Under the pieces are notes generated by a model. That model had not been told where the DNA came from. It saw only the letters and a list, made by a program, of their open reading frames with translations, and did no database searches. A DNA stretch of 64,000 bases from assembly GCF_002939705.1 (NCBI RefSeq), contig NZ_MDCB01000001.1, forward strand, positions 303,672-367,671. Direction: 5' to 3'. This document shows, in pieces, positions 51,210 to 60,717 of the stretch. The stretch is from Xanthomonas albilineans (GTDB taxonomy: Bacteria > Pseudomonadota > Gammaproteobacteria > Xanthomonadales > Xanthomonadaceae). Positions within the stretch are counted from its first letter, which is position 1. Each line of letters starts with the position of its first letter. The translations under genes and the position numbers were made by a program.

Positions 51210-52964
51210 CTACTTTTCGATCAGTACGTCATCGATGAACATCGCGTCCAGCCCGCTGGTGAAGAAGATCGACAGCGCATCCTCCACCGAATGGGCGATC
51301 GGTTTGCCCATGACGTTGAAGCTGGTGTTAAGCACCAGGGGAATACCCGTCAGGCGGTAGAATTCTTTGATCAGCGCGTGATAGCGCGGGTTCCAATGTT
51401 GCTTCACCGTCTGCAGACGTCCGGTGCCGTCGTGGTGCACGACGCCAGGCACCTTGCGCGTGGCTTCCGCACGGAACTTCAGGGTGCGCTCCATGTAGGG
51501 CGATTCCTGGTACAGCTCGAAATACTCCGCGCCGTGCTCATGCAAAATCGACGGTGCGAACGGGCGGAACTCCTCGCGGAACTTCACCCGCGCATTGATG
51601 ATGTCCTTGATCGCAGGCGAACGCGGATCTGCAAGGATCGAGCGATTGCCTAGGGCCCGTGGCCCGAATTCCGCGCGGCCTTGCACCCAGGCGACGATCT
51701 TACCCTCGGTCAGCAGCCGGGCCGCGCGTTGTGCTGCGTCGTCGAGGCAACGAGTGAATTTGGGCAGCGCGCCGAAGCGCTCCACGTTATGCAAGGTCTC
51801 CGCACTCATGCTGCTGCCCAGGTAGGGCGATTGTTCGCGCGCAGCCGGCTGTGTCTGCTCAGGATGGTCCTCGGCGTGTGCCCATAATGCGGCGCCCACC
51901 GCGTTACCGTCATCGCCAGGGGCGGCGAATACGTGCAGATGACGGAACGGAGTTTCAGCCAGCACGCGGCCGTTGGCCGAGGAATTGAGTGCACAGCCGC
52001 CGCCGAGCACCAAGTGGTCGGACAAGCCCAAAGCGTGCAGGTTGTGCAGGAATTCGAAGAGGACGTCGCAGAACACCTGCTGTCCGGCATAGGCCAGGTT
52101 GGCCAATTCGATCGCTGGCTGGCCCTTGCGTCGGCGCATTGCATACAACGTGCGCTGCAACTGGCTGAATTGTGCTGCGGGCGCAAACCTCAGCGTTAGG
52201 CCGTCGACGCGTAGTATCTGGCGCAACAACTCGTACAGTTGCCGATCATGGTGCCCGTAGGCAGCCAAGCCCATCACCTTCCATTCTTCGCCGGACAGGG
52301 TGCCGAAGCCGCAAACCTCGCAGATCATACCGTAGAAGAAGCCCAGGCTGGCCCAACTGCTGGTCTCGCTTTGGTGGATCGGCGTAAGCTTGCCCTGTTG
52401 GTAGTGGTAGCAGGCCAAAGCATTTTTTTCACCCATGCCGTCCAGTACTGCGCACACCGCCTCCTCGAACGGGCTGGTGTAGCAGCCGGCCACCGCGTGG
52501 GTTAGGTGGTGCTCGTAATGACGGTAGCTGGGTGGCTTGAAGGCAGGCTCGGCCATGTGGCTCAAGTCATATTCGAGCAGGTGTCCAGGGTGCTCCACCA
52601 TCGCCAGCTGCGAACGGTAGAAGAAGCTCTGTGCCACGAATTGCTTGTTGACGTGCCAAGGCAGGTCACCGAAGGCGCTGCGGTATTGGTCTACCGCTTG
52701 CGCAGTCTTGCCCAAGCCCTCCCGCATCAGTTCAGGTGTTTGCCCGCTCCAACTAGTAGCGACGACCAGTTCGGCGCCGGGATCGCCGTATTCGTGGACC
52801 AGCTTGATGGCGCGCTGAAACAGGTCCGGGGCAACGCCGATTGAACGCTTGTACTGCAGGTAGCGTTCGGTGGCCTCGGCAAAGCACACCTGACCATCGT
52901 CGCCGACGATAGCGATGGCTGAATCGTGGAAGGAATTGGCGAGTCCGATGTAAGTGCGCTTCAT
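51210..52964 (-). CDS. alb15: Albicidin carbamoyltransferase Alb15 (NodU/CmcH family)
   Basis: A 584-residue O-carbamoyltransferase; in this family carbamoyl phosphate is activated to carbamoyl-adenylate and transferred. The N-terminal Kae1-like domain has metal-binding His residues in YRHYEHHLTHAVAGCY. The YrdC-like C-terminal domain has WVQGRAEFGPRALGNRSILA and LNTSFNVMGKPIAHS. It adds the carbamoyl group of carbamoyl-albicidin. I chose the ATG at 52964 (MKRTYIGLANSFHD); the longer frame overlaps alb14. Last gene of the minus-strand alb10-alb15 operon. The transposase-like gene (albXVI) described after it in another strain is absent here. Confidence 0.92.
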   Translation of the reverse strand: MKRTYIGLANSFHDSAIAIVGDDGQVCFAEATERYLQYKRSIGVAPDLFQRAIKLVHEYGDPGAELVVATSWSGQTPELMREGLGKTAQAVDQYRSAFGDLPWHVNKQFVAQSFFYRSQLAMVEHPGHLLEYDLSHMAEPAFKPPSYRHYEHHLTHAVAGCYTSPFEEAVCAVLDGMGEKNALACYHYQQGKLTPIHQSETSSWASLGFFYGMICEVCGFGTLSGEEWKVMGLAAYGHHDRQLYELLRQILRVDGLTLRFAPAAQFSQLQRTLYAMRRRKGQPAIELANLAYAGQQVFCDVLFEFLHNLHALGLSDHLVLGGGCALNSSANGRVLAETPFRHLHVFAAPGDDGNAVGAALWAHAEDHPEQTQPAAREQSPYLGSSMSAETLHNVERFGALPKFTRCLDDAAQRAARLLTEGKIVAWVQGRAEFGPRALGNRSILADPRSPAIKDIINARVKFREEFRPFAPSILHEHGAEYFELYQESPYMERTLKFRAEATRKVPGVVHHDGTGRLQTVKQHWNPRYHALIKEFYRLTGIPLVLNTSFNVMGKPIAHSVEDALSIFFTSGLDAMFIDDVLIEK

Positions 52965-53001
52965 GTCCGATTCCAGTGAAGGGGACGATGCTTCCGGACA
53001 C

Positions 53002-54492
53002 CTACGGCGATGATTGCGGCGCAAATTGTGTCAGTTTGAACTGCAATCCCAGCGTAGAGAGCGCCACGAAAGCATTGGCCGCGATGTAGTACACCACCGT
53101 AGCCTCGAAGGCCTGCTTGAAAGCCGGAGCTACGCCTGCCGCCCCCTGCAGATGCTGGTGCAGGCCGCTAAAGAAAATTTCCGAGACCAGGGCGATGCCC
53201 AGCATACCGCCGACCTGCTGGATGACCTGCAGCGCGCCGGAACCTGCGCCGGCATCCTTCAGAGGTACCGTACGCATCACTGTCTGGAATAGCGAGGCGA
53301 TGGTGATGCCACAGCCCAGCCCGCTGATCAGCAACGGCAGGGTAAGCGTCCAGGGATCCAGCGGGCCTTCACTGCGCGTGATGATGACCCATAAGGCCAG
53401 ATAGCTAGCGATCATCAGACAGGCGCCGCTGACGATTTTCGTGCGTAGGCTTTCGACGTGCCGAGCGAGCATAGAGGCAATCGCCACGCCGACAGGGAAA
53501 GGAGTAGTGGCGACGCCGGTTTCCAGTGCCGAATACGCCAGTCCTTGCTGCAGAAAGATCACGAACACCAGGAAAAAACCCTGCAGCGCCGAATAGAACA
53601 CCGACACGGACAAAGCGCCCAAGATGTAGTCGCGATGGCTCATCAGGTAGATCGGCAGCAGGGCCGGGCGCGCCAAGTGGGCTTGCCGACGTTGCCAGGC
53701 GACGAAGGCCACCAGCAGCGGAATACCGAGCGCAATGGCTGCAAAGCACCATAGTGGCCAGCCGTATGCGCGTCCTTCTATTAGTGGGAACACCAGGCAA
53801 AACAAGGCGAGCGCGGCCAGGGCGATGCCGACCCAGTCGTTACGGATGCCCGCATGCGCCGGCACCTTGGGCACCCAGATGGCGGCCGCCAGCAAGGTCA
53901 CGAGGCCGATCGGCACGTTGATCAGGAAGATCGCACGCCAGCCGACGCCGAACGCATTGATGTGGATCAGCAAGCCGCTGGCGATGGGGCCGGCGAATGA
54001 TGCCAGGCCCGCGATCAGGCCGAACAACGAGAAGGCGGCCGCGCGCTCCTTCGGAGCGAACATGGTTTGCGCGATGGCCATCACCTGTGGTGCCAGCATG
54101 GCTGCGGCCAAGCCCTGCAAAGCGCGCGCGATGATGAGTACGTGGATATTGCCGGCGATGGCGCAGAACGCGGACATCAAGATAAAACCAGCCACACCCG
54201 TGGCGAACATGCGCTTGCGGCCGAGCATGTCACCCAACCGCCCCAACGGCAGCAACCCCAACGCAAACAGCAGAATGTATATCGCTACGATCCATTCCAG
54301 CTGTTGCTCGTCCGCGCCCAGGTTCTTCTGGATACTGGGCAGGGCGACATTGACGATGCCTACGTCCAGCAAGTTCATGAAATTGGCGCTCAGCAACACG
54401 ATCATCGCTGGCCAGCGCCATCGGTAGTCGAACTGCGCTCCGGGTGGTGCCATGCCGGGCGGCATACCCAGCGCTTCCTTGGGTTTTTGCAT
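53002..54492 (-). CDS. alb14: Albicidin exporter Alb14 (MFS, DHA2-type drug/proton antiporter)
   Basis: A 496-residue inner-membrane transporter with about 14 predicted helices. The antiporter motifs are readable: LDVGIVNVALPSIQKNLGAD in helix 1 (motif D), RLGDMLGRKRMF (motif A), RALQGLAAAMLAPQVMAI (motif B) and GPIASGLLIHINAFGWR-like GPIASGLLIHINAFGVGWRA (motif C region). It corresponds to the AlbF resistance/export protein. The ATG at 54492 has AAGGAG nine bases upstream. Twelve bases after alb13. Confidence 0.95.
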   Translation of the reverse strand: MQKPKEALGMPPGMAPPGAQFDYRWRWPAMIVLLSANFMNLLDVGIVNVALPSIQKNLGADEQQLEWIVAIYILLFALGLLPLGRLGDMLGRKRMFATGVAGFILMSAFCAIAGNIHVLIIARALQGLAAAMLAPQVMAIAQTMFAPKERAAAFSLFGLIAGLASFAGPIASGLLIHINAFGVGWRAIFLINVPIGLVTLLAAAIWVPKVPAHAGIRNDWVGIALAALALFCLVFPLIEGRAYGWPLWCFAAIALGIPLLVAFVAWQRRQAHLARPALLPIYLMSHRDYILGALSVSVFYSALQGFFLVFVIFLQQGLAYSALETGVATTPFPVGVAIASMLARHVESLRTKIVSGACLMIASYLALWVIITRSEGPLDPWTLTLPLLISGLGCGITIASLFQTVMRTVPLKDAGAGSGALQVIQQVGGMLGIALVSEIFFSGLHQHLQGAAGVAPAFKQAFEATVVYYIAANAFVALSTLGLQFKLTQFAPQSSP

Positions 54493-54504
54493 GTTGTGTG
54501 CTCC

Positions 54505-55458
54505 TTATCCGCTTATGGCTGCTTCAGCAGGTCGCATGGTGACGGTGAGAAAATGCAGGATGTCGCGCTCCAACTCGCGCTGGAAGGCGCTGCGGTCGAA
54601 GCCAGGCGGATCGATGGCCGCCTCGCCCACGCGAGCTTTCATCGCCTCGGGGAATACGCTGATGAAGGCGTAGTGGCCAGCATTGGGCACCACGCGCGCT
54701 TCCAGTCGACCATCATTGCCTAGCGCCGTGCGTGCCGCCACAATCGTTTCGTGCGCCCATTGATCCTTTTCACCGACGATGAGCAGCACCGGTACTTCGA
54801 CTTTCGCCAGGGCATCCTCGTGCATGTACAGGCTGAAATCCGGCGCAAGCGCCACCACGGCGCGCACGCGCGGATCAGCTGTGACCGGCACGTCCCTGAT
54901 CGGTACCCGATTTTGTCGCACCAGCGCGGTCCAGGCGGGTTGTTCGGCGTGTTCCGGGCGATGCGCAAAATCGACCATGAAACCGGTATGCGGTTCGCCC
55001 CCGGCGATCGCTAAGGCGGTGTAGCCGCCGACGGAGTGGCCGATCACCGCTACGTTATGGGCCTGAATGGCAGGACCGAACTGCGCATGGCCGGTGAGCG
55101 TATCGATCACCGCGCGGATGTGCCGTGGGCGGTCTTCCAGATTCTGATAGCTGTATTCCAGCTGATGTTGGAACAGGTTGTCGCCCGGATGCTCCGGCAA
55201 GGCGACGATAAAGCCGTGCCGGGCTAGGTAATGCGCCAGCGTGCGAAACACTAGGCCGGCGCTGCGCGTGCCGTGCGAGATCACCGCTAGCGGAAACGGG
55301 CCGGCTTCGATCGGCGCGCCCAGGGCCACGTCCAGCGTATAAGGTCCCATCGCCGTATCCCGCGAGGGCGTGGCGGTGGGATACATCACCCACATCGGCA
55401 CCACCCTGCTGGTATCACCATCGGTTTCCAGTTTTTGGCAACCCACATAGCTATTCAT
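54505..55458 (-). CDS. alb13: Putative esterase/dienelactone hydrolase Alb13
   Basis: A 317-residue alpha/beta hydrolase. The nucleophile elbow is GHSVGGYTAL (Ser near residue 135), the acid lies around VPVLLIVGEKDQWAHETI, and the His in PNAGHYAFIS. SHGTRSAGLVFRTLAHYLAR supplies the oxyanion loop. It resembles PAF-acetylhydrolase/dienelactone-hydrolase-type enzymes. I take the ATG at 55458, which follows TTGGAG at five bases; the GTG six bases upstream has no such site. Its exact step in albicidin tailoring is not known from sequence. Confidence 0.88.
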   Translation of the reverse strand: MNSYVGCQKLETDGDTSRVVPMWVMYPTATPSRDTAMGPYTLDVALGAPIEAGPFPLAVISHGTRSAGLVFRTLAHYLARHGFIVALPEHPGDNLFQHQLEYSYQNLEDRPRHIRAVIDTLTGHAQFGPAIQAHNVAVIGHSVGGYTALAIAGGEPHTGFMVDFAHRPEHAEQPAWTALVRQNRVPIRDVPVTADPRVRAVVALAPDFSLYMHEDALAKVEVPVLLIVGEKDQWAHETIVAARTALGNDGRLEARVVPNAGHYAFISVFPEAMKARVGEAAIDPPGFDRSAFQRELERDILHFLTVTMRPAEAAISG

Positions 55459-55494
55459 GCGCACTCCAACGAAAGAATAAAAACCGCGTGCCGC

Positions 55495-56850
55495 TTACGC
55501 CGGCATCAGCTTATCCAGACTTGCACCGGCGGGCGCCAACCAAGCAGCGGTACGACCTTCGCCCAGCTCCCTGCCCATCAAGCCTCGCACGCCAGCCAGA
55601 TCCTGCGACGTTGGCAGCAACGCGGCCAGCCGTTGGCCAGCGGCATCGTGCACGGGGTTGCCATCCAGGTCGAAGGCAAGCCCCTTGCACGGGCCGAAAT
55701 CGCGGTGGAAACGCTCGTGCGGCAGCTGTAGCTCAAAAGCCAGGCCAAGGCGCCTGAGCTGTTGATTCCAGCGGCCGATGATAGCGCCGACTTCGGCTAT
55801 GTATTGTCGGCGCATTACCGCATTGATTGCCAACTCGGCAGGTGCGGTGGACGAGACCAGTCTGTCTTCGCAGCGCACGTCGACGGCGACCTCCGTGCCT
55901 TCGAGCTTGTCGAAGTTGCGTGGACTGCGGATGCCGGCCTGGTACAGGACGCGTGAACGCTCCGAAATGTCGTGGCCGAATAGGTCAAAGATCTTCGGTA
56001 GCCAATAGTTAAGGTATTTCTGAAAGACGGGCAAGGGGATCGCACCGGCGTCGAAGATCGCGTGCGTATCCTCACGCAAGGTAATCTCGGCGCTTCGATA
56101 TAGCACGCGCTCCAGGCCATCCATGCCGAACTTAATATGCAGAGGTTCCTCGAACATCATGAAGCGGGCGGTGCGTGCCAACGGCAGGAAAGCTGACTGG
56201 GTCACCGCTTGAATCTGGTACTTGCCTACCCGGTCGGCGAAGAAGCACCACATGAAATGCGATAGCCAATCTTCGGTGTGGTAGTTGAAGGCATCGAGCA
56301 GGCGCGGGTTCTGCGCATCGCCACTCATGCGTTGCAGCAGGCCCTCGGCGGCGTCGGCTCCGTCGCTGCCAAAGTATTCGATCAGCAGATGCGACATCGC
56401 CCAGGTGTGCCGGCCTTCCTCTAGAAAAAACTGGAATAAGTGCTCCAGGTCGATCGCGCTGGGCACCATTTGCGTCAGCTCGTGGCTCTGCTCAACCGCT
56501 GCGTTTTCTACGTCACCTTGCACGGTGACATGATCCAGCAGCAGGTCACGATATTCTTCCGGCACGCACGTCCATGCCACCTGTCCCTTGCGCTCGCCGA
56601 ACACTACGGTGTTGCGGTCTGGCGGCATCATGAATACGCCCCAGCGGTAGTCGCTGGGGCGCATGCGGTGATAGCGCGTCCACTCGCTGCCCTTGACGCC
56701 ACCGGTAGGCATGCGCAGGTTCATCTCGCGATCGTGGAATTCGCTGGGGCCGCGGAGGCGCCACCATTGCAGGAAGCGAACTTGGTAGGAAGTCAGTTGC
56801 CTGACCAGCGCGCTGTGTGGATCAAGGTCGATATTGTTAGGAATGTACAT
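55495..56850 (-). CDS. alb12: BoxB-like diiron oxygenase Alb12
   Basis: A 451-residue protein of the benzoyl-CoA oxygenase component B family. Ferritin-type diiron ligands are visible as E-x2-H: FFLEEGRHTWAMSHLL (about residue 140) and MMFEEPLHIKFGMDG (about residue 225). BoxB epoxidises aryl-CoA thioesters. Here it may hydroxylate an aminobenzoyl building block, since albicidin contains hydroxy/methoxy-aminobenzoates. The reductase partner (BoxA-type) is not in the window. The end is 5 bases before... the next gene upstream, alb11, whose stop is 5 bases from this start. Confidence 0.87.
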   Translation of the reverse strand: MYIPNNIDLDPHSALVRQLTSYQVRFLQWWRLRGPSEFHDREMNLRMPTGGVKGSEWTRYHRMRPSDYRWGVFMMPPDRNTVVFGERKGQVAWTCVPEEYRDLLLDHVTVQGDVENAAVEQSHELTQMVPSAIDLEHLFQFFLEEGRHTWAMSHLLIEYFGSDGADAAEGLLQRMSGDAQNPRLLDAFNYHTEDWLSHFMWCFFADRVGKYQIQAVTQSAFLPLARTARFMMFEEPLHIKFGMDGLERVLYRSAEITLREDTHAIFDAGAIPLPVFQKYLNYWLPKIFDLFGHDISERSRVLYQAGIRSPRNFDKLEGTEVAVDVRCEDRLVSSTAPAELAINAVMRRQYIAEVGAIIGRWNQQLRRLGLAFELQLPHERFHRDFGPCKGLAFDLDGNPVHDAAGQRLAALLPTSQDLAGVRGLMGRELGEGRTAAWLAPAGASLDKLMPA

Positions 56851-56855
56851 GAGGG

Positions 56856-57803
56856 TCAGGCCGCGCTGTGCATCGAGGTAGGGGCGACTTCGCCGACCGT
56901 GAGCCCGATGAAGTCGATGATCCGCTGAGCCACGGCACCCGGATCATTGAACAGTTGCAGGTGACCGCCATGATCTAGCAGGTCCAGACGCAAAGACGGG
57001 TCGTGCCTAGCCAACTGCACCGAGGCGGAGTAGTGGCTGAAGCTGTCGTCCTTGCAGTGCACGATCAGGGTAGGGTGCCTGCCCAGGGCGGTGGGCAGCA
57101 AGGCTTGCACGGATTGCTTGTTCTCTTCGTAGGCACGCATGTAGCGCGAGAACACCAATGTGCTCGCTGGATCGGCTAGGTGCAGCATGGTGAGCTTTTC
57201 GGCCAAGTCGTCGCCGCGTAAAGGTTGGCCGCGGTACTTGTCCAGGATGGCGGCGAGCTTTTTGGCCTGTTCCAGACCGTGCCGCTCGATCTGAAGGTAG
57301 ATCGGCAAGGCGCAACGTTCGAATTCGGATTTTACGATGGGCGGCAGCAGGCCCGCCGGCGCCACCCAAGCCATGCTGCGTGGTGCGAAGCCATGCAGCG
57401 CAATGGCATGCACGGCCAATTGTGCAGCCTGACACCAACCGACAAAATGGCAATCGGCGTAGTCGTGTTGGTGCAGGATGCCCAGCAGGGTCGCGGCTTG
57501 GCGATCCAGATCGAAGTCTTCCGCGGTTACCGATGTCTGGGAATTCGGGCAGCCGATGGATTCCCAGCACAACACATGGAAATGCCTAGCCAGTCGTTGC
57601 GCCAACCGGCTCAGCAGCAGGTAGGACATGCCATAGGGCGGTAGCAGCACCAGCTTGGGCGATGCCTGAGCGCCTAGCCAATACAGCTCAAGCTGCCGTC
57701 CATCGGTAGTGCAGTATTGCGACAGCCTTACCCCTGCGAGCGCGTCGTCCAGGGCGGACAGATCTTGCTTTTCCAGATAGTGCGGCAAGCAAGCACAGCC
57801 CAT
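56856..57803 (-). CDS. alb11: Cys-nucleophile alpha/beta hydrolase Alb11 (SyrC-like)
   Basis: A 315-residue alpha/beta-hydrolase-fold protein. The nucleophile elbow reads FVGWCQAAQLAV, with Cys replacing the usual Ser; the catalytic His is in DHGGHLQLFND and an acid precedes it near HCKDDSFSHY. Cys-type enzymes such as SyrC act as acyl shuttles between carrier proteins in NRPS pathways, so a transfer role on Alb01/04/09 lines is likely. I prefer the ATG at 57803 (GTAGGAAACTC upstream) over one nine codons earlier at 57830. Confidence 0.85.
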   Translation of the reverse strand: MGCACLPHYLEKQDLSALDDALAGVRLSQYCTTDGRQLELYWLGAQASPKLVLLPPYGMSYLLLSRLAQRLARHFHVLCWESIGCPNSQTSVTAEDFDLDRQAATLLGILHQHDYADCHFVGWCQAAQLAVHAIALHGFAPRSMAWVAPAGLLPPIVKSEFERCALPIYLQIERHGLEQAKKLAAILDKYRGQPLRGDDLAEKLTMLHLADPASTLVFSRYMRAYEENKQSVQALLPTALGRHPTLIVHCKDDSFSHYSASVQLARHDPSLRLDLLDHGGHLQLFNDPGAVAQRIIDFIGLTVGEVAPTSMHSAA

Positions 57804-57884
57804 GAGTTTCCTACCCTCGCTTGACCACATGACAAGACTGCGCCGTCACCGGTGGCTGGAAAGCTTGCGCCGGGGCGGAACACC

Positions 57885-58136
57885 TCACGAGTAACTCGAT
57901 TCCAACCTACTTCCGTCTGGAGAGCTCGCGTCCCCTAAATTCTTGTCATCGAGTTCGCGCAGCGATAAGGGGCGCATGTCGGTCCAGGTTTCGTCGATAT
58001 ACGCCATGCACTCGTCCTTACCGCCAGCATAGCCTTCCTTGCGCCAGCCAGGCGGGACCTCAAGATCGGACGGCCACAGTGAATACTGCAGTTCGTCGTT
58101 GATCAGCACCAGATAAGCCTGTTCCTCGAACGTCAT
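57885..58136 (-). CDS. alb10: MbtH-like protein Alb10
   Basis: An 83-residue NRPS adenylation-domain helper. The family pattern is clear: YLVLINDELQYSLWPSDLEV, PPGWRKEGYAGGKDECMAYI, then DETWTDMRPLSL, with the conserved Ser-Leu-Trp-Pro, Pro-Gly-Trp and Trp-Thr-Asp-Met-Arg-Pro. It needs to bind A domains of the albicidin synthetases. I chose the ATG at 58136 (MTFEEQAYLVLIN), the standard N-terminus. First gene of the minus-strand alb10-alb15 operon. Confidence 0.96.
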   Translation of the reverse strand: MTFEEQAYLVLINDELQYSLWPSDLEVPPGWRKEGYAGGKDECMAYIDETWTDMRPLSLRELDDKNLGDASSPDGSRLESSYS

Positions 58137-58547
58137 CCTAAAGATACCCCCGGAAGGCTGCTGCGAAGCACGGAAGTTGCTACATCGCACAATGCGATTC
58201 AGATGGACCAAGCAAAGCGACTATACATGACGTCACTTCGACGATGTCAAGAAAAATAGCGCGTGAAGAGCACGTAAGAGTGATGTGTTTCGCACCGCTG
58301 TACGTCCCATCGCCATCGCGGCAAAGCTTACACGAAAAATTCACCAGGGCATGCGTTCAATACGCGGGTCAAAGCAATATCCTTGCGCTTGCAGAGCTAT
58401 GTTCGTGCGTAAAGCGCCAAGGCAGTGGGGAGCAACACCTTGGGTTTCGGTTGAGGTGCGGGTAGCAATTTCTGCTTAATATCCACGCGCGGCGGTTTTT
58501 GTCTTGCCGGGCGTCAACTGTCTCATCGAGCAGTCTGGGAGGCTATT
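58137..58547. promoter_or_regulatory. Divergent promoter region alb10 / alb17
   Basis: A 411-base region between the two divergent albicidin operons. It must hold promoters for both and is a natural place for co-regulation by the cluster activator (alb03, outside the window). GGGAGG at the right end is the alb17 ribosome-binding site. I see no clear symmetrical operator by eye. Confidence 0.6.
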
Positions 58548-60698
58548 TTGCGCTGCCTTATCATAAATAATTACGATTCGTTCACTTGGAATCTCGCCGA
58601 CTACGTAGCGCAGATCTTCGGCGAAGATCCCCTGGTGGTGCACAACGACGAGTACTCCTGGCACGAACTGAAGGACCGCGGGGGATTTTCCTCGATCATC
58701 GTTTCGCCCGGTCCCGGCTCGGTGGTTAATGAAGCGGATTTTCACATCTCGCTGCAGGCGCTGGAGCAGAACGAATTTCCGGTGTTAGGCGTATGCCTGG
58801 GCTTTCAGGGACTTGCGTATGTCTATGGTGGCCGCATCCTGCATGCGCCGGTGCCCTTTCATGGCCGTCGCTCCACCGTCATCAACACCGGCGACGGTTT
58901 GTTCGAAGGCATCCCGCAGCGTTTCGAGGCAGTGCGCTATCACTCGTTGATGGTCTGCCAGCAATCGCTGCCGCCTGTGCTGAAAGTGACGGCGCGTACC
59001 GATTGCGGTGTGGTGATGGGCTTGCAGCACGTGCAACACCCGAAATGGGGAGTACAGTTCCACCCCGAATCGATCCTCACCGAACACGGCAAGCGCATTG
59101 TTGCTAACTTTGCCAAGCTGGCTGCGCGCCACAGTGCACCGTTACTTGCCGGGTCGGAGCAGGCCGGCAAGGTTTTAAGCGTTTGCGCGCCCGAGATGGT
59201 GACACCGCGGGTACGTCGCATGCTGAGCCGGAAGATCAAGTGCCGTTGGCAGGCGGAAGATGTCTTTCTGGCCTTGTTCGCTGACGAAAAGCATTGCTTC
59301 TGGCTGGACAGCCAGCTGGTCTGCAGTCCAATGGCGCGCTATTCGTTCATGGGAGCGGTGAACGAGAGCGAGGTAGTGCGGCATTGCGTGCGGCCAGGGA
59401 GCATGGTGCAGGAGGCAGGCGAGCGGTTTCTTGCTGAGATGGATCGGGCGTTGCAATCGGTGCTTACTGAGGACGTCGCCGAGCGGCCACCGTTCGCGTT
59501 TCGCGGCGGCTACGTGGGCTACATGAGCTACGAAATGAAATCGGTGTTCGGCGCGCCGGCTTCACATGCCAATGCCATCCCCGATGCGTTGTGGATGCGC
59601 GTGGAGCGCTTCGTTGCCTTCGACCACGCCACTGAGGAGGTATGGTTGCTGGCGCTCGCTGATACGGAGGATCTGTCGGCATTGGCTTGGCTAGACGCCA
59701 TCGAGCAACGTATCCATGCCATTGGTCAAGCGGCTCCGGCTTGCATTTCGCTAGGCCTGCGCAGCATGGAAATCGAGCTCAATCATGGTCGTCGCGGCTA
59801 CCTTGAGGCAATCGAGCGTTGCAAACAACGCATCGTCGATGGCGAGTCCTATGAAATCTGTCTTACCGACCTGTTCTCGTTCCAGGCCGAGCTGGACCCA
59901 TTGATGCTCTATCGCTACATGCGGCGAGGGAACCCAGCGCCGTTCGGGGCCTATTTGCGTAACGGTAGCGATTGTATCCTTAGTACTTCACCAGAGCGTT
60001 TTCTGGAAGTGGACGGCCACGGCACGATTCAGACCAAGCCAATCAAGGGCACCTGCCGCCGTGCCGAGGATCCCCAACTGGACCGTAACTTGGCCATGCG
60101 CCTGGCCGCCTCGGAAAAGGACCGAGCGGAAAACTTGATGATCGTCGACTTGATGCGCAACGACCTAAGCCGCGTGGCGGTGCCCGGCAGCGTCACCGTG
60201 CCCAAGCTGATGGACATCGAAAGCTACAAGACCGTGCATCAGATGGTCAGCACGGTGGAAGCGAGGCTGCGCGCCGATTGCAGTCTAGTCGACCTGCTTA
60301 AGGCGGTGTTCCCCGGCGGCTCGATCACCGGCGCACCGAAGTTGCGCAGTATGGAGATTATTGATGGCCTGGAGAATGCGCCGCGTGGCGTGTATTGCGG
60401 CAGCATCGGCTACCTGGGCTACAACTGCGTCGCCGACCTAAACATTGCGATCCGCAGTCTTTCTTATGACGGGCAGGAAATACGTTTCGGCGCCGGCGGC
60501 GCCATCACCTTCCTGTCCGACCCGCAGGATGAGTTCGACGAAGTGTTGCTGAAGGCGGAGGCGATCCTCAAGCCGATCTGGCATTATCTACATGCGCCGA
60601 ACACTCCCCTGCACTACGAGTTGCGAGAGGACAAGCTGCTGCTAGCCGAGCACTGCGTTAGCGAAATGCCGGCCAGGCAGGCCTTCATCGAACCATGA
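58548..60698 (+). CDS. alb17: Bifunctional p-aminobenzoate synthase Alb17 (PabA-PabB fusion)
   Basis: A 716-residue fusion. Residues 1-190 are a class I glutamine amidotransferase: PGPGSV, nucleophile Cys in VLGVCLGFQGLAYVYGG, and GVQFHPESIL with the His-x-Glu dyad. The rest is aminodeoxychorismate synthase: FRGGYVGYMSYEMKSVFG, then PIKGTCRR, NLMIVDLMRNDLSRVAVPGS and VFPGGSITGAPKLRSMEIID. It makes 4-amino-4-deoxychorismate for the p-aminobenzoate units of albicidin. The start is TTG at 58548 with GGGAGG five bases before it and the family N-terminus MRCLIINNYDSFTWN. Confidence 0.96.
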   Translation: MRCLIINNYDSFTWNLADYVAQIFGEDPLVVHNDEYSWHELKDRGGFSSIIVSPGPGSVVNEADFHISLQALEQNEFPVLGVCLGFQGLAYVYGGRILHAPVPFHGRRSTVINTGDGLFEGIPQRFEAVRYHSLMVCQQSLPPVLKVTARTDCGVVMGLQHVQHPKWGVQFHPESILTEHGKRIVANFAKLAARHSAPLLAGSEQAGKVLSVCAPEMVTPRVRRMLSRKIKCRWQAEDVFLALFADEKHCFWLDSQLVCSPMARYSFMGAVNESEVVRHCVRPGSMVQEAGERFLAEMDRALQSVLTEDVAERPPFAFRGGYVGYMSYEMKSVFGAPASHANAIPDALWMRVERFVAFDHATEEVWLLALADTEDLSALAWLDAIEQRIHAIGQAAPACISLGLRSMEIELNHGRRGYLEAIERCKQRIVDGESYEICLTDLFSFQAELDPLMLYRYMRRGNPAPFGAYLRNGSDCILSTSPERFLEVDGHGTIQTKPIKGTCRRAEDPQLDRNLAMRLAASEKDRAENLMIVDLMRNDLSRVAVPGSVTVPKLMDIESYKTVHQMVSTVEARLRADCSLVDLLKAVFPGGSITGAPKLRSMEIIDGLENAPRGVYCGSIGYLGYNCVADLNIAIRSLSYDGQEIRFGAGGAITFLSDPQDEFDEVLLKAEAILKPIWHYLHAPNTPLHYELREDKLLLAEHCVSEMPARQAFIEP

Positions 60699-60717
60699 GC
60701 CGCGGCGAGAGAGGTCC

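Noticed and set aside
53735..54427. 230-codon plus-strand frame opposite alb14
   Set aside because: Antisense shadow of a well-supported MFS transporter; no motif and no ribosome-binding site.
58137..58547. Small ORFs in the alb10-alb17 divergent region
   Set aside because: Frames of 64-73 codons lack ribosome-binding sites and family likeness; the region is better read as a bidirectional promoter.
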